From IMG/VR virus record IMGVR_UViG_3300050821_003995, positions 31,022-95,021 of that record: DNA of 64,000 nt; one strand, 5' to 3'. Below are positions 15,882 to 24,082 of the stretch, piece after piece; within the stretch, counting starts at the first letter, position 1, and every line of letters starts with the position of its first letter. The stretch is from a virus. Both the position numbers and the translations under genes were made by a program. The notes below the pieces were generated by a model that was not told where the DNA came from, did not search any database, and saw nothing but the letters and a program-made list of their open reading frames with translations.

Positions 15882-16305
15882 GGAATACCAAGCGCGGCAG
15901 CTTGACCGGTGGATCAACAAGGTCAGCCCCAGGAACTACCCACCCACCTTTGAGGAGCTACGTGATATGCTCAAAGGCTTGCGATGGAACTTTTTCAACA
16001 ATAACCAGACCGTCAGCATAGGGCGCTTCAAGTTCCGTGGTGGTATTGGTATTCACCTGGGTAGGGCAACAGCAGCGGTTGCTTCTCATGCACGTTTTCT
16101 GGCCCTCAAGCCGGTGCCCCCCCCCGGTGTTGTGCAACAAATAGACGCAGCGAAGGCAGGCGGCTTGGCTATGCTAATTGTTGGTATCTATGGTAATATA
16201 AGGATATTAACCCCCACCAACGTCCACAAAAGTGGGATTGCCCTAACAGCCCTGCGCGGCAGTGAAATGTGGAACGAACTGATCATACCAGATAGCGGTA
16301 TTTGA
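15847..16305 (+). CDS. LRxMLxGxxW family protein, array member 2
   Basis: 152 residues from ATG 15847. FEELRDMLKGLRWNFF and FKFRGGIGIHLG identify it as a paralogue. It diverges after LALKPVPPP, with a poly-C run in the DNA (9 C at about 16116-16124), where a slip could easily have changed the frame. The C-terminal part differs from the other members. Followed directly by a promoter at 16302. Confidence 0.6.
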   Translation: MSQWKQHKTSLEEYQARQLDRWINKVSPRNYPPTFEELRDMLKGLRWNFFNNNQTVSIGRFKFRGGIGIHLGRATAAVASHARFLALKPVPPPGVVQQIDAAKAGGLAMLIVGIYGNIRILTPTNVHKSGIALTALRGSEMWNELIIPDSGI

Positions 16306-16331
16306 CAGGCCCCAAACCACAGGCTTATAAA
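16302..16331 (+). promoter_or_regulatory. Sigma-70-type promoter for the structured region
   Basis: TTGACA at 16302-16307, 18-base spacer, TATAAA at 16326-16331. Predicted start near 16338, which is the first base pair of the stem-loop series that follows. The nearest gene starts about 560 bases downstream. Confidence 0.7.
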
Positions 16332-16336
16332 AAGGT

Positions 16337-16734
16337 GCCCCGGTCTGGTGCGACCCAGCCGGGGCTGATCCTGATGGTGATCCTTGGCGGGAAATCAGGA
16401 CCGGTAGCAGTGAGACGCCCTATATAGGCAAAACTCACCCTGCCGTCAATAGTTCCGCCAGCCCGGCTTTTAGCCGACTGAGCCGATCACCCACCCCCAA
16501 GATCGCGTGTAAGGATGCGCCGGGCATTCCCTAATAACCCGGAACCAAAGCGGGCTACCGTGACCCATAGGACCCGCGACCATACGGTGCCGGGCAATAC
16601 CCGGAACGGCCGGGGGCCGTGTTCTTGCGTCAATCAAGGTGGCACCTTGACCCGCAAGCGCGGTGAGAGCGCCGAAAAAAGCTCTCAGGTAACAGCGTGA
16701 GGACAACACGCTGTGCCGGGGTTCTTACCCTGGC
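16337..16734 (+). ncRNA. Candidate structured non-coding RNA
   Basis: No gene fits 16306-16897. Seven stem-loops follow one another: 16337-16365 (11 bp with one bulge), 16369-16400 (7 bp), ACGGCC/GGCCGT near 16607, a nested 16625-16657 (TTGCG...CGCAA around an 8+8 palindrome at 16634-16650), 16664-16687 (TGAGAGC/GCTCTCA), 16693-16713 (CAGCGTG/CACGCTG), and 16715-16734 (GCCGGGGT/ACCCTGGC). A near-consensus promoter at 16302-16331 would start the transcript at the first stem. No rRNA or tRNA is recognisable. From 16735 to 16897 I see nothing else. Confidence 0.5.
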
Positions 16735-16897
16735 AAAGGGAACCTAGTATTCGGACCTGGAATTGGTATGTTCTAGGTCTCTGTCTAGCCAACAGCTCCA
16801 GTAAGGGCAAGCCAAACGGGCGCGGCCCATACCGGAGGGAGAAAGGGTAGAACTTTGCCTGTATGCCTGGATTAGACCCTAGAACTGGACCTAGATC

Positions 16898-17374
16898 ATG
16901 GATCAAGAACCAGATCAAGAAATTTCCAAGGACAATTCTAGTGCGCGAACTGCCTCAAAAGCCAAGTCAAGATCAATTGAGGCACTTCGTGCCCTGCTTC
17001 GTGGTGTCCATTGGGGTCAGTTCGTCAGCAAGGATCAATCTACCCGCAAGCGGGTTCGCCGTGGTGGGGTTTTGTTCAGCGCACGCTACGGCTATTTCAT
17101 GAAGATGACCGGCGTTGGGGTGATGGCAGATGACATAATGATCCGCTTCATCCCCTGCTACTGTCCGATGCGCGGGTTGGATGATCCAACGGACAATAAA
17201 GTGCTCCTGTCAGGTGGTGGTTATTACTTGGTGAAAGCCGATATGACTTTTGTGTCCAAGAAGGGCCGGCGCCGTGATCGGCAGTTCTACCGCTGCATGA
17301 TATGCTTGTCCAAGGACACGGTTGGGGAACCGGCGCTGTATGCCGAGCGCAACGTGATGGGGCCAATAGCATGA
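16898..17374 (+). CDS. LRxMLxGxxW family protein, array member 3
   Basis: 158 residues. A polar N-terminal extension precedes IEALRALLRGVHWGQF, then GVLFSARYGYFMKMTG and IRFIPCYCPMR. The last two blocks are nearly the same as in member 4 (ARYGIF, RFIPCWCPVR), so these two are the closest pair. The ribosome site is weak and the start could be later. Overlaps member 4 by four bases. Confidence 0.65.
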   Translation: MDQEPDQEISKDNSSARTASKAKSRSIEALRALLRGVHWGQFVSKDQSTRKRVRRGGVLFSARYGYFMKMTGVGVMADDIMIRFIPCYCPMRGLDDPTDNKVLLSGGGYYLVKADMTFVSKKGRRRDRQFYRCMICLSKDTVGEPALYAERNVMGPIA

Positions 17375-17793
17375 AACTTCGCAGCAAGAAGCATACAGTT
17401 GAGGAATTAAAGCAAATGCTTGTTGGGATTACTTGGCAGCAATTTCTCACCGTTTACAACCCCAGAGTACGTCAACGCCCCACTATCACCCTTGATGGCG
17501 TCACATTTGCAGCTCGCTACGGCATTTTCCTTAACATCACTGGGGTGGGTATCGTAGCAAATGGGGATCTCCTCAGATTTATTCCATGTTGGTGCCCGGT
17601 ACGAGATAGTTTGAAGAATGCAATTATCATGGGTGATTATAACCCTGAATGGAATTCATTTCACAGGCTTGACCTTGTTTGGTCTGCTAGCCAAAACCAA
17701 GATCAAAGGCTGGCCCTTCAATCGTTCAAAAATAGTGGGGTTTACCCGCTTAGAGCAGATGACCCAGTTCTAGGATGGCAAGATGCAAGCTGA
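17371..17793 (+). CDS. LRxMLxGxxW family protein, array member 4
   Basis: 140 residues from ATG 17371. VEELKQMLVGITWQQF, GVTFAARYGIFLNITG and LLRFIPCWCPVR. The C-terminal half is unlike the other members. Coupled to members 3 and 5 by overlaps. Function unknown; the CWCPV element could bind metal. Confidence 0.7.
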   Translation: MKLRSKKHTVEELKQMLVGITWQQFLTVYNPRVRQRPTITLDGVTFAARYGIFLNITGVGIVANGDLLRFIPCWCPVRDSLKNAIIMGDYNPEWNSFHRLDLVWSASQNQDQRLALQSFKNSGVYPLRADDPVLGWQDAS

Positions 17794-18187
17794 CATCTAC
17801 CGCTACAAGCACAAATTCTACGATCAGGAACGGCTTGATGCCATCCAGCAGAACTACACGCTGGATGATCTCAGGCTGATGCTGAAAGGCAAAACCTGGG
17901 AAGACGTAGTGAAAATGTCTATCGCTACCTTCGGTGTTGACGGCGTGCATTTCACCGCCCGAATGGGTTGCTTCCTTGCACGCCCCGCCATAGCTGTGTG
18001 CGCGCTGAACAAGCTGGTGGTGCTGCGCTATATCACGCCTGGGAATACGGTCAGGCCAAACTGGACTTTTGATTCGGTGCTGGACGGCACCACCCACTGT
18101 GGCTTCGTAATTTTGGAGGGTGATTTCACCAATGGCCGCATTGGTGATATAAAGATCACCGATCTGGTAATAGGAGAAGATCAATGA
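17783..18187 (+). CDS. LRxMLxGxxW family protein, array member 5
   Basis: 134 residues. LDDLRLMLKGKTWEDV, GVHFTARMGCFLARP and VVLRYITPG. Begins inside the end of member 4 and overlaps the next gene by four bases. The middle of the protein is shared with the family, the ends are not. Confidence 0.7.
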   Translation: MQADIYRYKHKFYDQERLDAIQQNYTLDDLRLMLKGKTWEDVVKMSIATFGVDGVHFTARMGCFLARPAIAVCALNKLVVLRYITPGNTVRPNWTFDSVLDGTTHCGFVILEGDFTNGRIGDIKITDLVIGEDQ

Positions 18188-18381
18188 GCAAGAAAAAGCT
18201 CCCAAGAGCACGAAAAGGTGACCTACCACTAATGCCCGGCGACCCAACACGAGATCCTTACGCTGAAGGGGCCGATGCAGCACTTGCTGGTGCCAGTGAC
18301 ACAACAAATCCATATCCAATAGCTAGTGATGAAGAAGCTAGCTGGAATGATGGCTACCTTTCAATCGCTGATTATGACTAA
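18184..18381 (+). CDS. RMF/CrpP-like small protein
   Basis: 65 residues. The C-terminal half (EGADAALAGASDTTNPYP, then EEASWNDGY) has the spacing of ribosome modulation factor and CrpP-type proteins: a small helix with A-x2-G, N/C-P-Y, then W-x2-G. RMF inactivates ribosomes by dimerising them; CrpP-like phage and plasmid copies have less certain roles. The N-terminus is basic. Assignment is from motif spacing only. Confidence 0.45.
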   Translation: MSKKKLPRARKGDLPLMPGDPTRDPYAEGADAALAGASDTTNPYPIASDEEASWNDGYLSIADYD

Positions 18382-18847
18382 CACCAGCAAAATACTGGCC
18401 TGCCTGCCAACCCTGAGCAAGCCTGACCTTGCCCAAATCAGGGCCGCCGCTGACAGCCTGCTAGGGCCTGGGGCTGCGCCAAATGATAGCCCCGCTACCC
18501 CCCTATTTGACGCCATAACGCGCGCCCTGGGCTTGCGCCTGGGCTGGGCTGAGTTTCAGGCCGGCACGACGTATAAACCCTATAAGCGCGGTGAGCGGGC
18601 TATTGCTGAATTTTTGGGGTCAACCTTCCCCAGCGCAGCAGACCGCGTGCAGTTCAACGCCATGCTGACTTTCATGATCGAATGTCTAGTAGACGATTTG
18701 AAAGAACGAAAGGTGCCGTTGTCCCTGGGCGCGCTGTGTGTAAATCTGGAGCGCTGCCCTGAGGTCTTCAAGGCAGCCTTCCCCGGCTACATTGAGGGAG
18801 GGGCTGCTCATCTAATCCTGCAACGCATGAAAAGAGGGAAAACATGA
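18374..18847 (+). CDS. Unknown protein
   Basis: 157 residues from ATG 18374, overlapping the previous gene. Begins TNTSKILACLPTLSKPDLAQ, a helix pattern seen in several phage small proteins, then a globular helical part (GWAEFQAGTTYKPY, AIAEFLGSTFPSA, LSLGALCVNLERCPEVF). No family recognised. Confidence 0.55.
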   Translation: MTNTSKILACLPTLSKPDLAQIRAAADSLLGPGAAPNDSPATPLFDAITRALGLRLGWAEFQAGTTYKPYKRGERAIAEFLGSTFPSAADRVQFNAMLTFMIECLVDDLKERKVPLSLGALCVNLERCPEVFKAAFPGYIEGGAAHLILQRMKRGKT

Positions 18848-19032
18848 TAAAGCTTCTGAGCCGGTGGCCACTCATGCTGAAAAGCACGCACGAAGCAACG
18901 CGTCGTGAAAATTGGGAACTGCGTGGGGCTTTGACGGCGGCAAACGCCGAACTGCGGAAGCACCGGCTATTGATTGGTGGGCTGCGTAGCGGCGCCATCG
19001 ACCTTACCGATAAAATTAAACAAAAGGTGTGA
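18844..19032 (+). CDS. Unknown small protein
   Basis: 62 residues, helical and basic (TRRENWELRGALTAANAELR), a probable coiled coil. Overlaps the previous stop. Two bases lie between its end and the next start. Confidence 0.5.
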   Translation: MIKLLSRWPLMLKSTHEATRRENWELRGALTAANAELRKHRLLIGGLRSGAIDLTDKIKQKV

Positions 19033-19034
19033 CG

Positions 19035-19484
19035 ATGACCGACCAACCTGCCATAGACCCAACCAGAGCATTTCGTGACTACGCCACGCGCATCTCATTC
19101 AACATGAGTCTCAGCCGCAATCAGGTAGGCCATCTTGCCGGCGTGGTTATGGAGATTGAGAATGAAGAACTGCTCAATCAGCTTGATTTTGACACGCGGG
19201 TTAAGAGGAAAGATCAAGAGGTTGATAACAATGGTGGGCGTTCCAATTTGTTTGTGACCGGCCGCAGGTCACTTCTCAACATGGGCCTTGTAGTGCACGA
19301 CCCACGCTGGTTGGCTGCTTCTAAGGCTTGTGAATTGGACAAACGCCTCTTTTGGAAATACACCGGCCCCTCCTACCAACTCACACCAGCGGGGCAGCAC
19401 GTCGTTGAACTGTTGCGTATTGCCGGGCTGATCCCCAAAGCCGCTGCCAACAGCAATAAGAAGCACAAGCGCAAGGCAGCATAA
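19035..19484 (+). CDS. Winged-helix-like protein, unknown
   Basis: 149 residues from ATG 19035 (a GTG at 19029 is in frame). The centre and end (NLFVTGRRSLLNMGLVV, LTPAGQHVVELLRIAGLI) look like a winged-helix fold with a basic tail KKHKRKAA. Directly upstream of and overlapping the helicase gene by one base, so possibly a helicase loader or replication regulator; that is inference from position. Confidence 0.5.
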   Translation: MTDQPAIDPTRAFRDYATRISFNMSLSRNQVGHLAGVVMEIENEELLNQLDFDTRVKRKDQEVDNNGGRSNLFVTGRRSLLNMGLVVHDPRWLAASKACELDKRLFWKYTGPSYQLTPAGQHVVELLRIAGLIPKAAANSNKKHKRKAA

Positions 19485-20890
19485 TGCTCCTTGGTGCTTT
19501 ACAAGAGAATCTCATAACTCTTTTGAGTTGGGACGATAAGCGCGCACCCATAATCCGTGGGGTGGTGGCGCCTGAGCTATTCGGTGGTCATTACCGCACC
19601 ATTGTCGCCCGTGTGTACGACTACATCGATAAATACAAGAAAGCCCCCAAAGACCACCTGCCCGACTTGCTCATGGACAAGCTTGAGGCACCGGGGCGTG
19701 AGGCAGACCTGTACATTGAAACCGTTGACTCCATCTCATCTGCCCGTGACGGCATTAACGCCACCTACGTCATGTCGCAGTTGGAGCTTTTTGTAAAGCG
19801 GCAATCATTCAGATCATTGGGCATTGAGTTTGTCAACGCCATCAAGAAGGACACTGAGGAATCACTAGCCGAAGCCGAAGCCATCATGGCCAAGGCTAAC
19901 ACCCAAGCCCTGAGCGTGTTTGACCCAGGGATCAGGCTCAGCGACAAGCGCGCCATGAGCTTCCTTGATATTCAGGAGCACAGCTTCCCCACTGGCATAC
20001 CTGAATTGGATAAACGCAGCTTTGGCCCTACCCGCAAGGAGCTTTGGCTGTTTATTGGCAACACCAAGGCCGGCAAGTCATGGGCGCTCATCCAATTGGC
20101 CAAGATGGCGGCGCTGCACCGTTTCAAGGTGTGTCACATATCATTGGAAATGTCGCGCGAACGCTGTGCGCAGCGCTACTACCAAAGCCTGTTTGCTATC
20201 TCAAAACGCAAAGAGACATTCAGGAACACCAAGTTTCAGAAGGACAAGCTTAACCGTATCACCGGCTATGACGATGTGAGGGTGCAGCCATCATTGACCT
20301 ATGATGACCCCGACATCCGCAGGAAGCTGGGTCGGCGTATTGACCGCTATGCTGACCGGCTGCTTGACAATATCGTTATCCGTGACTTCCCCATGGGCAC
20401 GATGACCATTCAGCACATGAAGGCATATTTGGATAACCTTGAGCAAACCCAGAACTTCGTACCCGATCTGCTGATCATAGATTATCCCGATTTAATGCGG
20501 TTGGACAAGGACAACTACCGGCTCAGCATTGATGAAGCCTATAAGGATATCCGTGGCATAGCGGGCACCCGTAACATAGCCTGCGCGGTGGTGAGCCAAT
20601 CACACCGGGCCGGTGCCAAGGCCAAGCAGGTTGGGGCTGAAAACGTGGCTGAAGCCTACTCAAAAATTGCCCACGCCGACACCATTGTGACCTATAGCCA
20701 AACCCCCCAAGAGCGTAAGCTGGGCCTAGCACGGCTGTTCGTAGCCGGTGGCCGCAATGACGAGGACAAGATGACTGTGGTAATCAGCCAACAATATGGC
20801 ATGGGGTCTTTCGTTGTGGATAGTACCCTGATGCTTGGTCAGTATTTTGAATCTATTCCTCAAGACGGGCGTGAAGATGACGATGCGTAA
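19484..20890 (+). CDS. DnaB-like replicative helicase
   Basis: 468 residues. The N-terminal 130 residues are helical, as in DnaB. Then come FPTGIPELDK, Walker A GNTKAGKSW near residue 200, LEMSRERCAQR (DnaB motif H1a-type) and LLIIDYPDL (Walker B) near 330, followed by ACAVVSQSHR (sensor-like). Members of this RecA-fold family form hexamers that unwind DNA at the fork. The usual LSQLNR is replaced by VSQSHR. It precedes two other replication units in one operon. A primase without a helicase domain lies at 26690. Confidence 0.85.
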   Translation: MLLGALQENLITLLSWDDKRAPIIRGVVAPELFGGHYRTIVARVYDYIDKYKKAPKDHLPDLLMDKLEAPGREADLYIETVDSISSARDGINATYVMSQLELFVKRQSFRSLGIEFVNAIKKDTEESLAEAEAIMAKANTQALSVFDPGIRLSDKRAMSFLDIQEHSFPTGIPELDKRSFGPTRKELWLFIGNTKAGKSWALIQLAKMAALHRFKVCHISLEMSRERCAQRYYQSLFAISKRKETFRNTKFQKDKLNRITGYDDVRVQPSLTYDDPDIRRKLGRRIDRYADRLLDNIVIRDFPMGTMTIQHMKAYLDNLEQTQNFVPDLLIIDYPDLMRLDKDNYRLSIDEAYKDIRGIAGTRNIACAVVSQSHRAGAKAKQVGAENVAEAYSKIAHADTIVTYSQTPQERKLGLARLFVAGGRNDEDKMTVVISQQYGMGSFVVDSTLMLGQYFESIPQDGREDDDA

Positions 20891-21152
20891 GTCTACAATG
20901 ATGACGAAGGAGACGAAGCCTGAGGGTGCCCTCTCAATAGAGGAAGCACACAAAGCTCGGTACACTGTTTATAGCGCAATATACAAGCATAGGGAAATAA
21001 CTAAACGCAATGTCGCGCCGGGGGCCTTTTGGTTCCATTCGAAACCTGGGGACTTTGTCCAAATTGGTTGGGCGTTTGAAAACTACTTCCACGCCTACGC
21101 CTACAGCCTCAAATGCAAAGAGCAAGCCCGTGAGCAACCTATGGACCCCTGA
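20877..21152 (+). CDS. NYFHAYAYSLK family protein 1
   Basis: About 91 residues. Starts inside the helicase stop; ATGs at 20898 and 20901 are alternatives. The end reads FENYFHAYAYSLKCK. This ending recurs in the next two genes, so the three form a tandem family. Front part (EGALSIEEAHKARY) also resembles the start of member 3 (EGALNQIEAIAIAK). Function unknown. Confidence 0.6.
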   Translation: MTMRKSTMMTKETKPEGALSIEEAHKARYTVYSAIYKHREITKRNVAPGAFWFHSKPGDFVQIGWAFENYFHAYAYSLKCKEQAREQPMDP

Positions 21153-21504
21153 AGACACTCAAGGCACCATTACGCAGGTCATCAAAGAGTTGCCTATGGG
21201 TGCCGTGCAAACCTGGGAAGGCGTTGCGCTGCTGGTGAGCGGGTCACAAAAGCCAATCTACCTGTTTGTGATTGAGAACCAGGGCAAGAACCCACTTTTG
21301 CAATTTGCCAATCCCAAAGACAGCTTGACCTTGCGGGGTGACGTAATCCAATACACCACAGGTGAAACCGTGTGTCACAAGAAGTTCTTCAACCGCAACT
21401 TCGTGCCAACCTTCTTCATCTTTGACAACTACCTGCACGCCTATGCGTTTCAGCGGAAGCTGGCTGCGGTTGGGCATGTGGTTAGAGTGGAGAAGTACAA
21501 ATGA
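21130..21504 (+). CDS. NYFHAYAYSLK family protein 2
   Basis: 124 residues from a GTG overlapping the previous gene. Mostly beta by eye (IYLFVIENQGKNPLLQF, LRGDVIQYTTGETV). Ends with FIFDNYLHAYAFQRKL, the family signature. Function unknown. Confidence 0.55.
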   Translation: MSNLWTPEDTQGTITQVIKELPMGAVQTWEGVALLVSGSQKPIYLFVIENQGKNPLLQFANPKDSLTLRGDVIQYTTGETVCHKKFFNRNFVPTFFIFDNYLHAYAFQRKLAAVGHVVRVEKYK

Positions 21505-21809
21505 GGACCAGCACACCAGAAGGTGCACTCAATCAAATTGAAGCTATTGCAATCGCAAAACAAAAAGGAATTATCTACAAGGTGTACTCAAACGGCTTTA
21601 GCACAATTAAAAACGATAGAGGAAAGCTGATTGCAGCCCGTACCACCAAATACAATATGAGTATAAACAAAATTGATACAGTAGGGCATAAGTCAGATAT
21701 TGTGTTGGGGGCTTGGTTCAGAAGTGAAGTCCAGTTGGGCTATCTATTTGATAATTATTTCCATGCTTATGCCTATAGCCTGAAGCGAAAGGGCGTCACT
21801 TGTGATTAA
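21501..21809 (+). CDS. NYFHAYAYSLK family protein 3
   Basis: 102 residues, coupled by a four-base overlap. N-terminus EGALNQIEAIAIAKQKG as in member 1, C-terminus LFDNYFHAYAYSLKRK. It is more AT-rich than its neighbours. Overlaps the helicase gene that follows by eight bases. Confidence 0.6.
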   Translation: MRTSTPEGALNQIEAIAIAKQKGIIYKVYSNGFSTIKNDRGKLIAARTTKYNMSINKIDTVGHKSDIVLGAWFRSEVQLGYLFDNYFHAYAYSLKRKGVTCD

Positions 21810-23361
21810 CAAGCGTGCCATCCGCAAGTTTCTTGAGCGCAAGCTTACCAATTTTGATTGGATAAAGAAGTACAAGAAATTGGAACTGCTCAATGAATTG
21901 TCCTACCTGAAACCTGCCCCGCAGTTTGGCAAGATCAAGCCATGGCTGCACCAAATGGCATGCTTTCTCATCTGCTTGGAACTAAAGCGCTTCATGTTTA
22001 ACATTGACATGGGTGGGGGCAAATCGCTGCTGACCATCATGCTGTTGATGTACCGCAAACAGCGCGGTGAAAAGCCCAGGACCATTGTGTTTGTGCCTTA
22101 TATCACCAGTGTGCTGACGTGGATAGAACAAGTTGAGGAGCACCACACCGGCCTTCACATCGTGCCCCTATTGGGTACGGGTGAGGAAAACCTAGCGGCG
22201 CTGCAAGGCCCCGGTGACCTGTTCGTGATCTGCTACCAAAGCGCAGTAGCCATGGTCACTGAAACGGTCTTCAACAAAAAGAAACAAAAGAACCAGTGGC
22301 AATTGACCGCCGCGCAGGTGCGCAAGTATTTCGCCGGTTTTGATATGATTGTATGTGACGAAATACACAAGTGTTCGTTACCTAGCAGCCTCACCTACCG
22401 CATGTGCCGGGCTATATCAGGTCAGTGTGAATGGGCTTTTGGCCTTACCGGTACCCCCTTTGGCAAAGATCCCATTGGCTTGCAGCCGCAGTTCTATCTG
22501 ATTGATTTTGGTGAAACGCTAGGCACCACGGTTGAGTTCTTCAGGGCAGTCTTTTACACGGAGGGCAAGAACTATTGGGGTGGCTACGAATTCACCTTCA
22601 AGAAAAAGCTGGAACCTGACCTTCATAGGATGGTCAAAAATTGCTCTATTTATTATGGCATTGATGATCTGCACGACATGCCCCCCAAGGTTTATATCTC
22701 AAAAAGCCTGCCACCACCGCCCGACTCGGAGGGCTATTGCAAAGCAGCTCTCAAGCAGATCAACGACGCGGTCAAAGGCAAGGAAAAAGGTGCCTACCGG
22801 GTTGTTGAAAGCAATTACCTGAAGCTGCGACAATTGTCATCCGGCTTCATGACCCTGCGGGGTGAGGACAACGACAAGATACAGATTAAGTTTGAGGACA
22901 ACCCCAAGCTTGAAGCTTTGGTGGATTTGGTCGAAAGTATGCCCTCCACTTCTAAAATGGTTGTATTCCATCATTTTGTGTACACCAACCAGCTTATCAG
23001 TGACCGGCTCAAGGAACTGAAGATCAAGCATGCCCGCGTATGGGGTAAAGCGCGTGATCCCATAGGGCAGTTGCAGAAGTTCAAATCAGACCCTAACGTG
23101 CGCGTGCTGGTCATCAATGTGCGATCTGGCTCAAGTTCTCTCAACTTACAGTTCGCCAACTATTTGGTGTTTTTTGAGCAACCCGACAACCCCATCGACC
23201 GTCAGCAAGCAGAGCGCCGGTTATGGCGCCCCGGTCAGGCCAAGCGCGTCCTCATCTACGACCTGCTCACTCGAGCGACAAAAGACCATGCCCTTCACGC
23301 TAGCAACAAAGCTGGTGAAGATCTCATGCAATCAATTATCGCTGGGCGTACCAAACTCTAA
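21802..23361 (+). CDS. SNF2-type DNA helicase/translocase
   Basis: 519 residues from GTG 21802. Motif I DMGGGKSLL, Ia TIVFVPYITSVLTW, motif II CDEIHKC (DEIH), motif III FGLTGTPFG, then in the second lobe ALVDLVESM, LVINVRSGSSSLNLQFA and motif VI RQQAERRLWRPGQAKRV. The last is typical of SNF2 proteins. Phage members are thought to act in replication fork remodelling or recombination. Translocation on duplex DNA is the expected activity. Confidence 0.85.
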   Translation: MINKRAIRKFLERKLTNFDWIKKYKKLELLNELSYLKPAPQFGKIKPWLHQMACFLICLELKRFMFNIDMGGGKSLLTIMLLMYRKQRGEKPRTIVFVPYITSVLTWIEQVEEHHTGLHIVPLLGTGEENLAALQGPGDLFVICYQSAVAMVTETVFNKKKQKNQWQLTAAQVRKYFAGFDMIVCDEIHKCSLPSSLTYRMCRAISGQCEWAFGLTGTPFGKDPIGLQPQFYLIDFGETLGTTVEFFRAVFYTEGKNYWGGYEFTFKKKLEPDLHRMVKNCSIYYGIDDLHDMPPKVYISKSLPPPPDSEGYCKAALKQINDAVKGKEKGAYRVVESNYLKLRQLSSGFMTLRGEDNDKIQIKFEDNPKLEALVDLVESMPSTSKMVVFHHFVYTNQLISDRLKELKIKHARVWGKARDPIGQLQKFKSDPNVRVLVINVRSGSSSLNLQFANYLVFFEQPDNPIDRQQAERRLWRPGQAKRVLIYDLLTRATKDHALHASNKAGEDLMQSIIAGRTKL

Positions 23362-23372
23362 GGAGAAGCCCC

Positions 23373-23915
23373 ATGACGTTGCTAGGAGCAGACGTGTCAC
23401 ATCGCAATCAACACAACACCGCATGGACATTCGACAAGAAAGAGAAATTAAAGGAGCTGTTCTTAGCCGGCCTTTCAGGGGGTGCCATAGGTCATGCACT
23501 GGGGGTAACCCGCAATTCAGTCATAGGTACCATACATCGCATGGGCCTAAAGCGCAGCAAGTGTGACAGCAGCAGCCCCACCACTGCCCACAACACCAAA
23601 GCTTTCAAGCCCCGCAGGGCACGCCTACAAGCAAACAGCGGCCCCCTCACCCATTTCACCCAACGCAAGCGACTCAGGGTAGCCTTGGTGGAAGCACCCG
23701 ACACGTCCCCAGCCGAACTCACTTTCATTAAAATGTCGGCTTTTGATGCAGCTATACCAATAAAACAACGCCTTACTCTTTTTCAACTAAACGGTCACAC
23801 ATGCAAGTGGTCTATAGGGAACCCAGGAGAACCAGATTTTTTCTTTTGTGGCGGTGCCCCGGTAAGCGGCTTCCCATATTGTCCGCAGCATGCGATACGG
23901 GCGTACCGCGCATGA
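23373..23915 (+). CDS. gcrA: GcrA-type cell-cycle regulator
   Basis: 180 residues with TAAGGAG upstream. N-terminus WTFDKKEKLKELFLAGLSGG, then a helix-turn-helix GVTRNSVIGTIHRMGL, a basic linker, and the C-terminal block HTCKWSIGNPGEPDFFFCGG with YCPQH. All three are diagnostic of GcrA. GcrA binds sigma-70 and activates promoters with GANTC sites methylated by CcrM in alphaproteobacteria. A phage copy could redirect host transcription to a cell-cycle state that suits replication. A DNA methyltransferase at 29258 is a possible partner, but its site is unknown. Confidence 0.9.
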   Translation: MTLLGADVSHRNQHNTAWTFDKKEKLKELFLAGLSGGAIGHALGVTRNSVIGTIHRMGLKRSKCDSSSPTTAHNTKAFKPRRARLQANSGPLTHFTQRKRLRVALVEAPDTSPAELTFIKMSAFDAAIPIKQRLTLFQLNGHTCKWSIGNPGEPDFFFCGGAPVSGFPYCPQHAIRAYRA

Positions 23916-24082
23916 CCGGGAAACGCCATGGTCACACCAAAGGCAGCCGCAAGCCCAACGGCAAATGGAAAGTGGTCAAATCACTGACCTATTGCTCTTG
24001 GGAGTCAATGAACAGCCGCTGCTACCAAACATCCCATAAATGGTACCATTTATATGGTGGCCGTGGTCATGAACCTCGCTGA
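23912..24082 (+). pseudogene. Truncated HNH/AP2-type homing endonuclease
   Basis: 56 residues, coupled to gcrA by ATGA. TKGSRKPNGKWKVV, then TYCSWESMNSRCY and YHLYGGRG, matching the first half of HNH/AP2 endonucleases such as that at 31576 (RCHNENVPCFERYGGRG). After YGGRG the frame runs into an unrelated HEPR and stops. The catalytic second half (W...F..DMG...RIDNDGPY) is missing. The break coincides with the start of the foreign-looking block at 24069. Remnant, not functional as an endonuclease. Confidence 0.8.

Noticed and set aside
212-16897. tRNA genes in the non-coding regions
   Set aside because: I looked for a TTCGA/TTCAA arm with matching acceptor stems in the gaps at 212-967, 4141-5014, 14655-14936 and 16306-16897 and found none convincing.
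21802-23361. Type I restriction or DEAD-box defence helicase as an alternative reading
   Set aside because: The DEIH box, GSSSLNLQ and QAERRLWRPGQ motifs fit SNF2 proteins, there are no partner restriction genes, and the position is in the replication operon.
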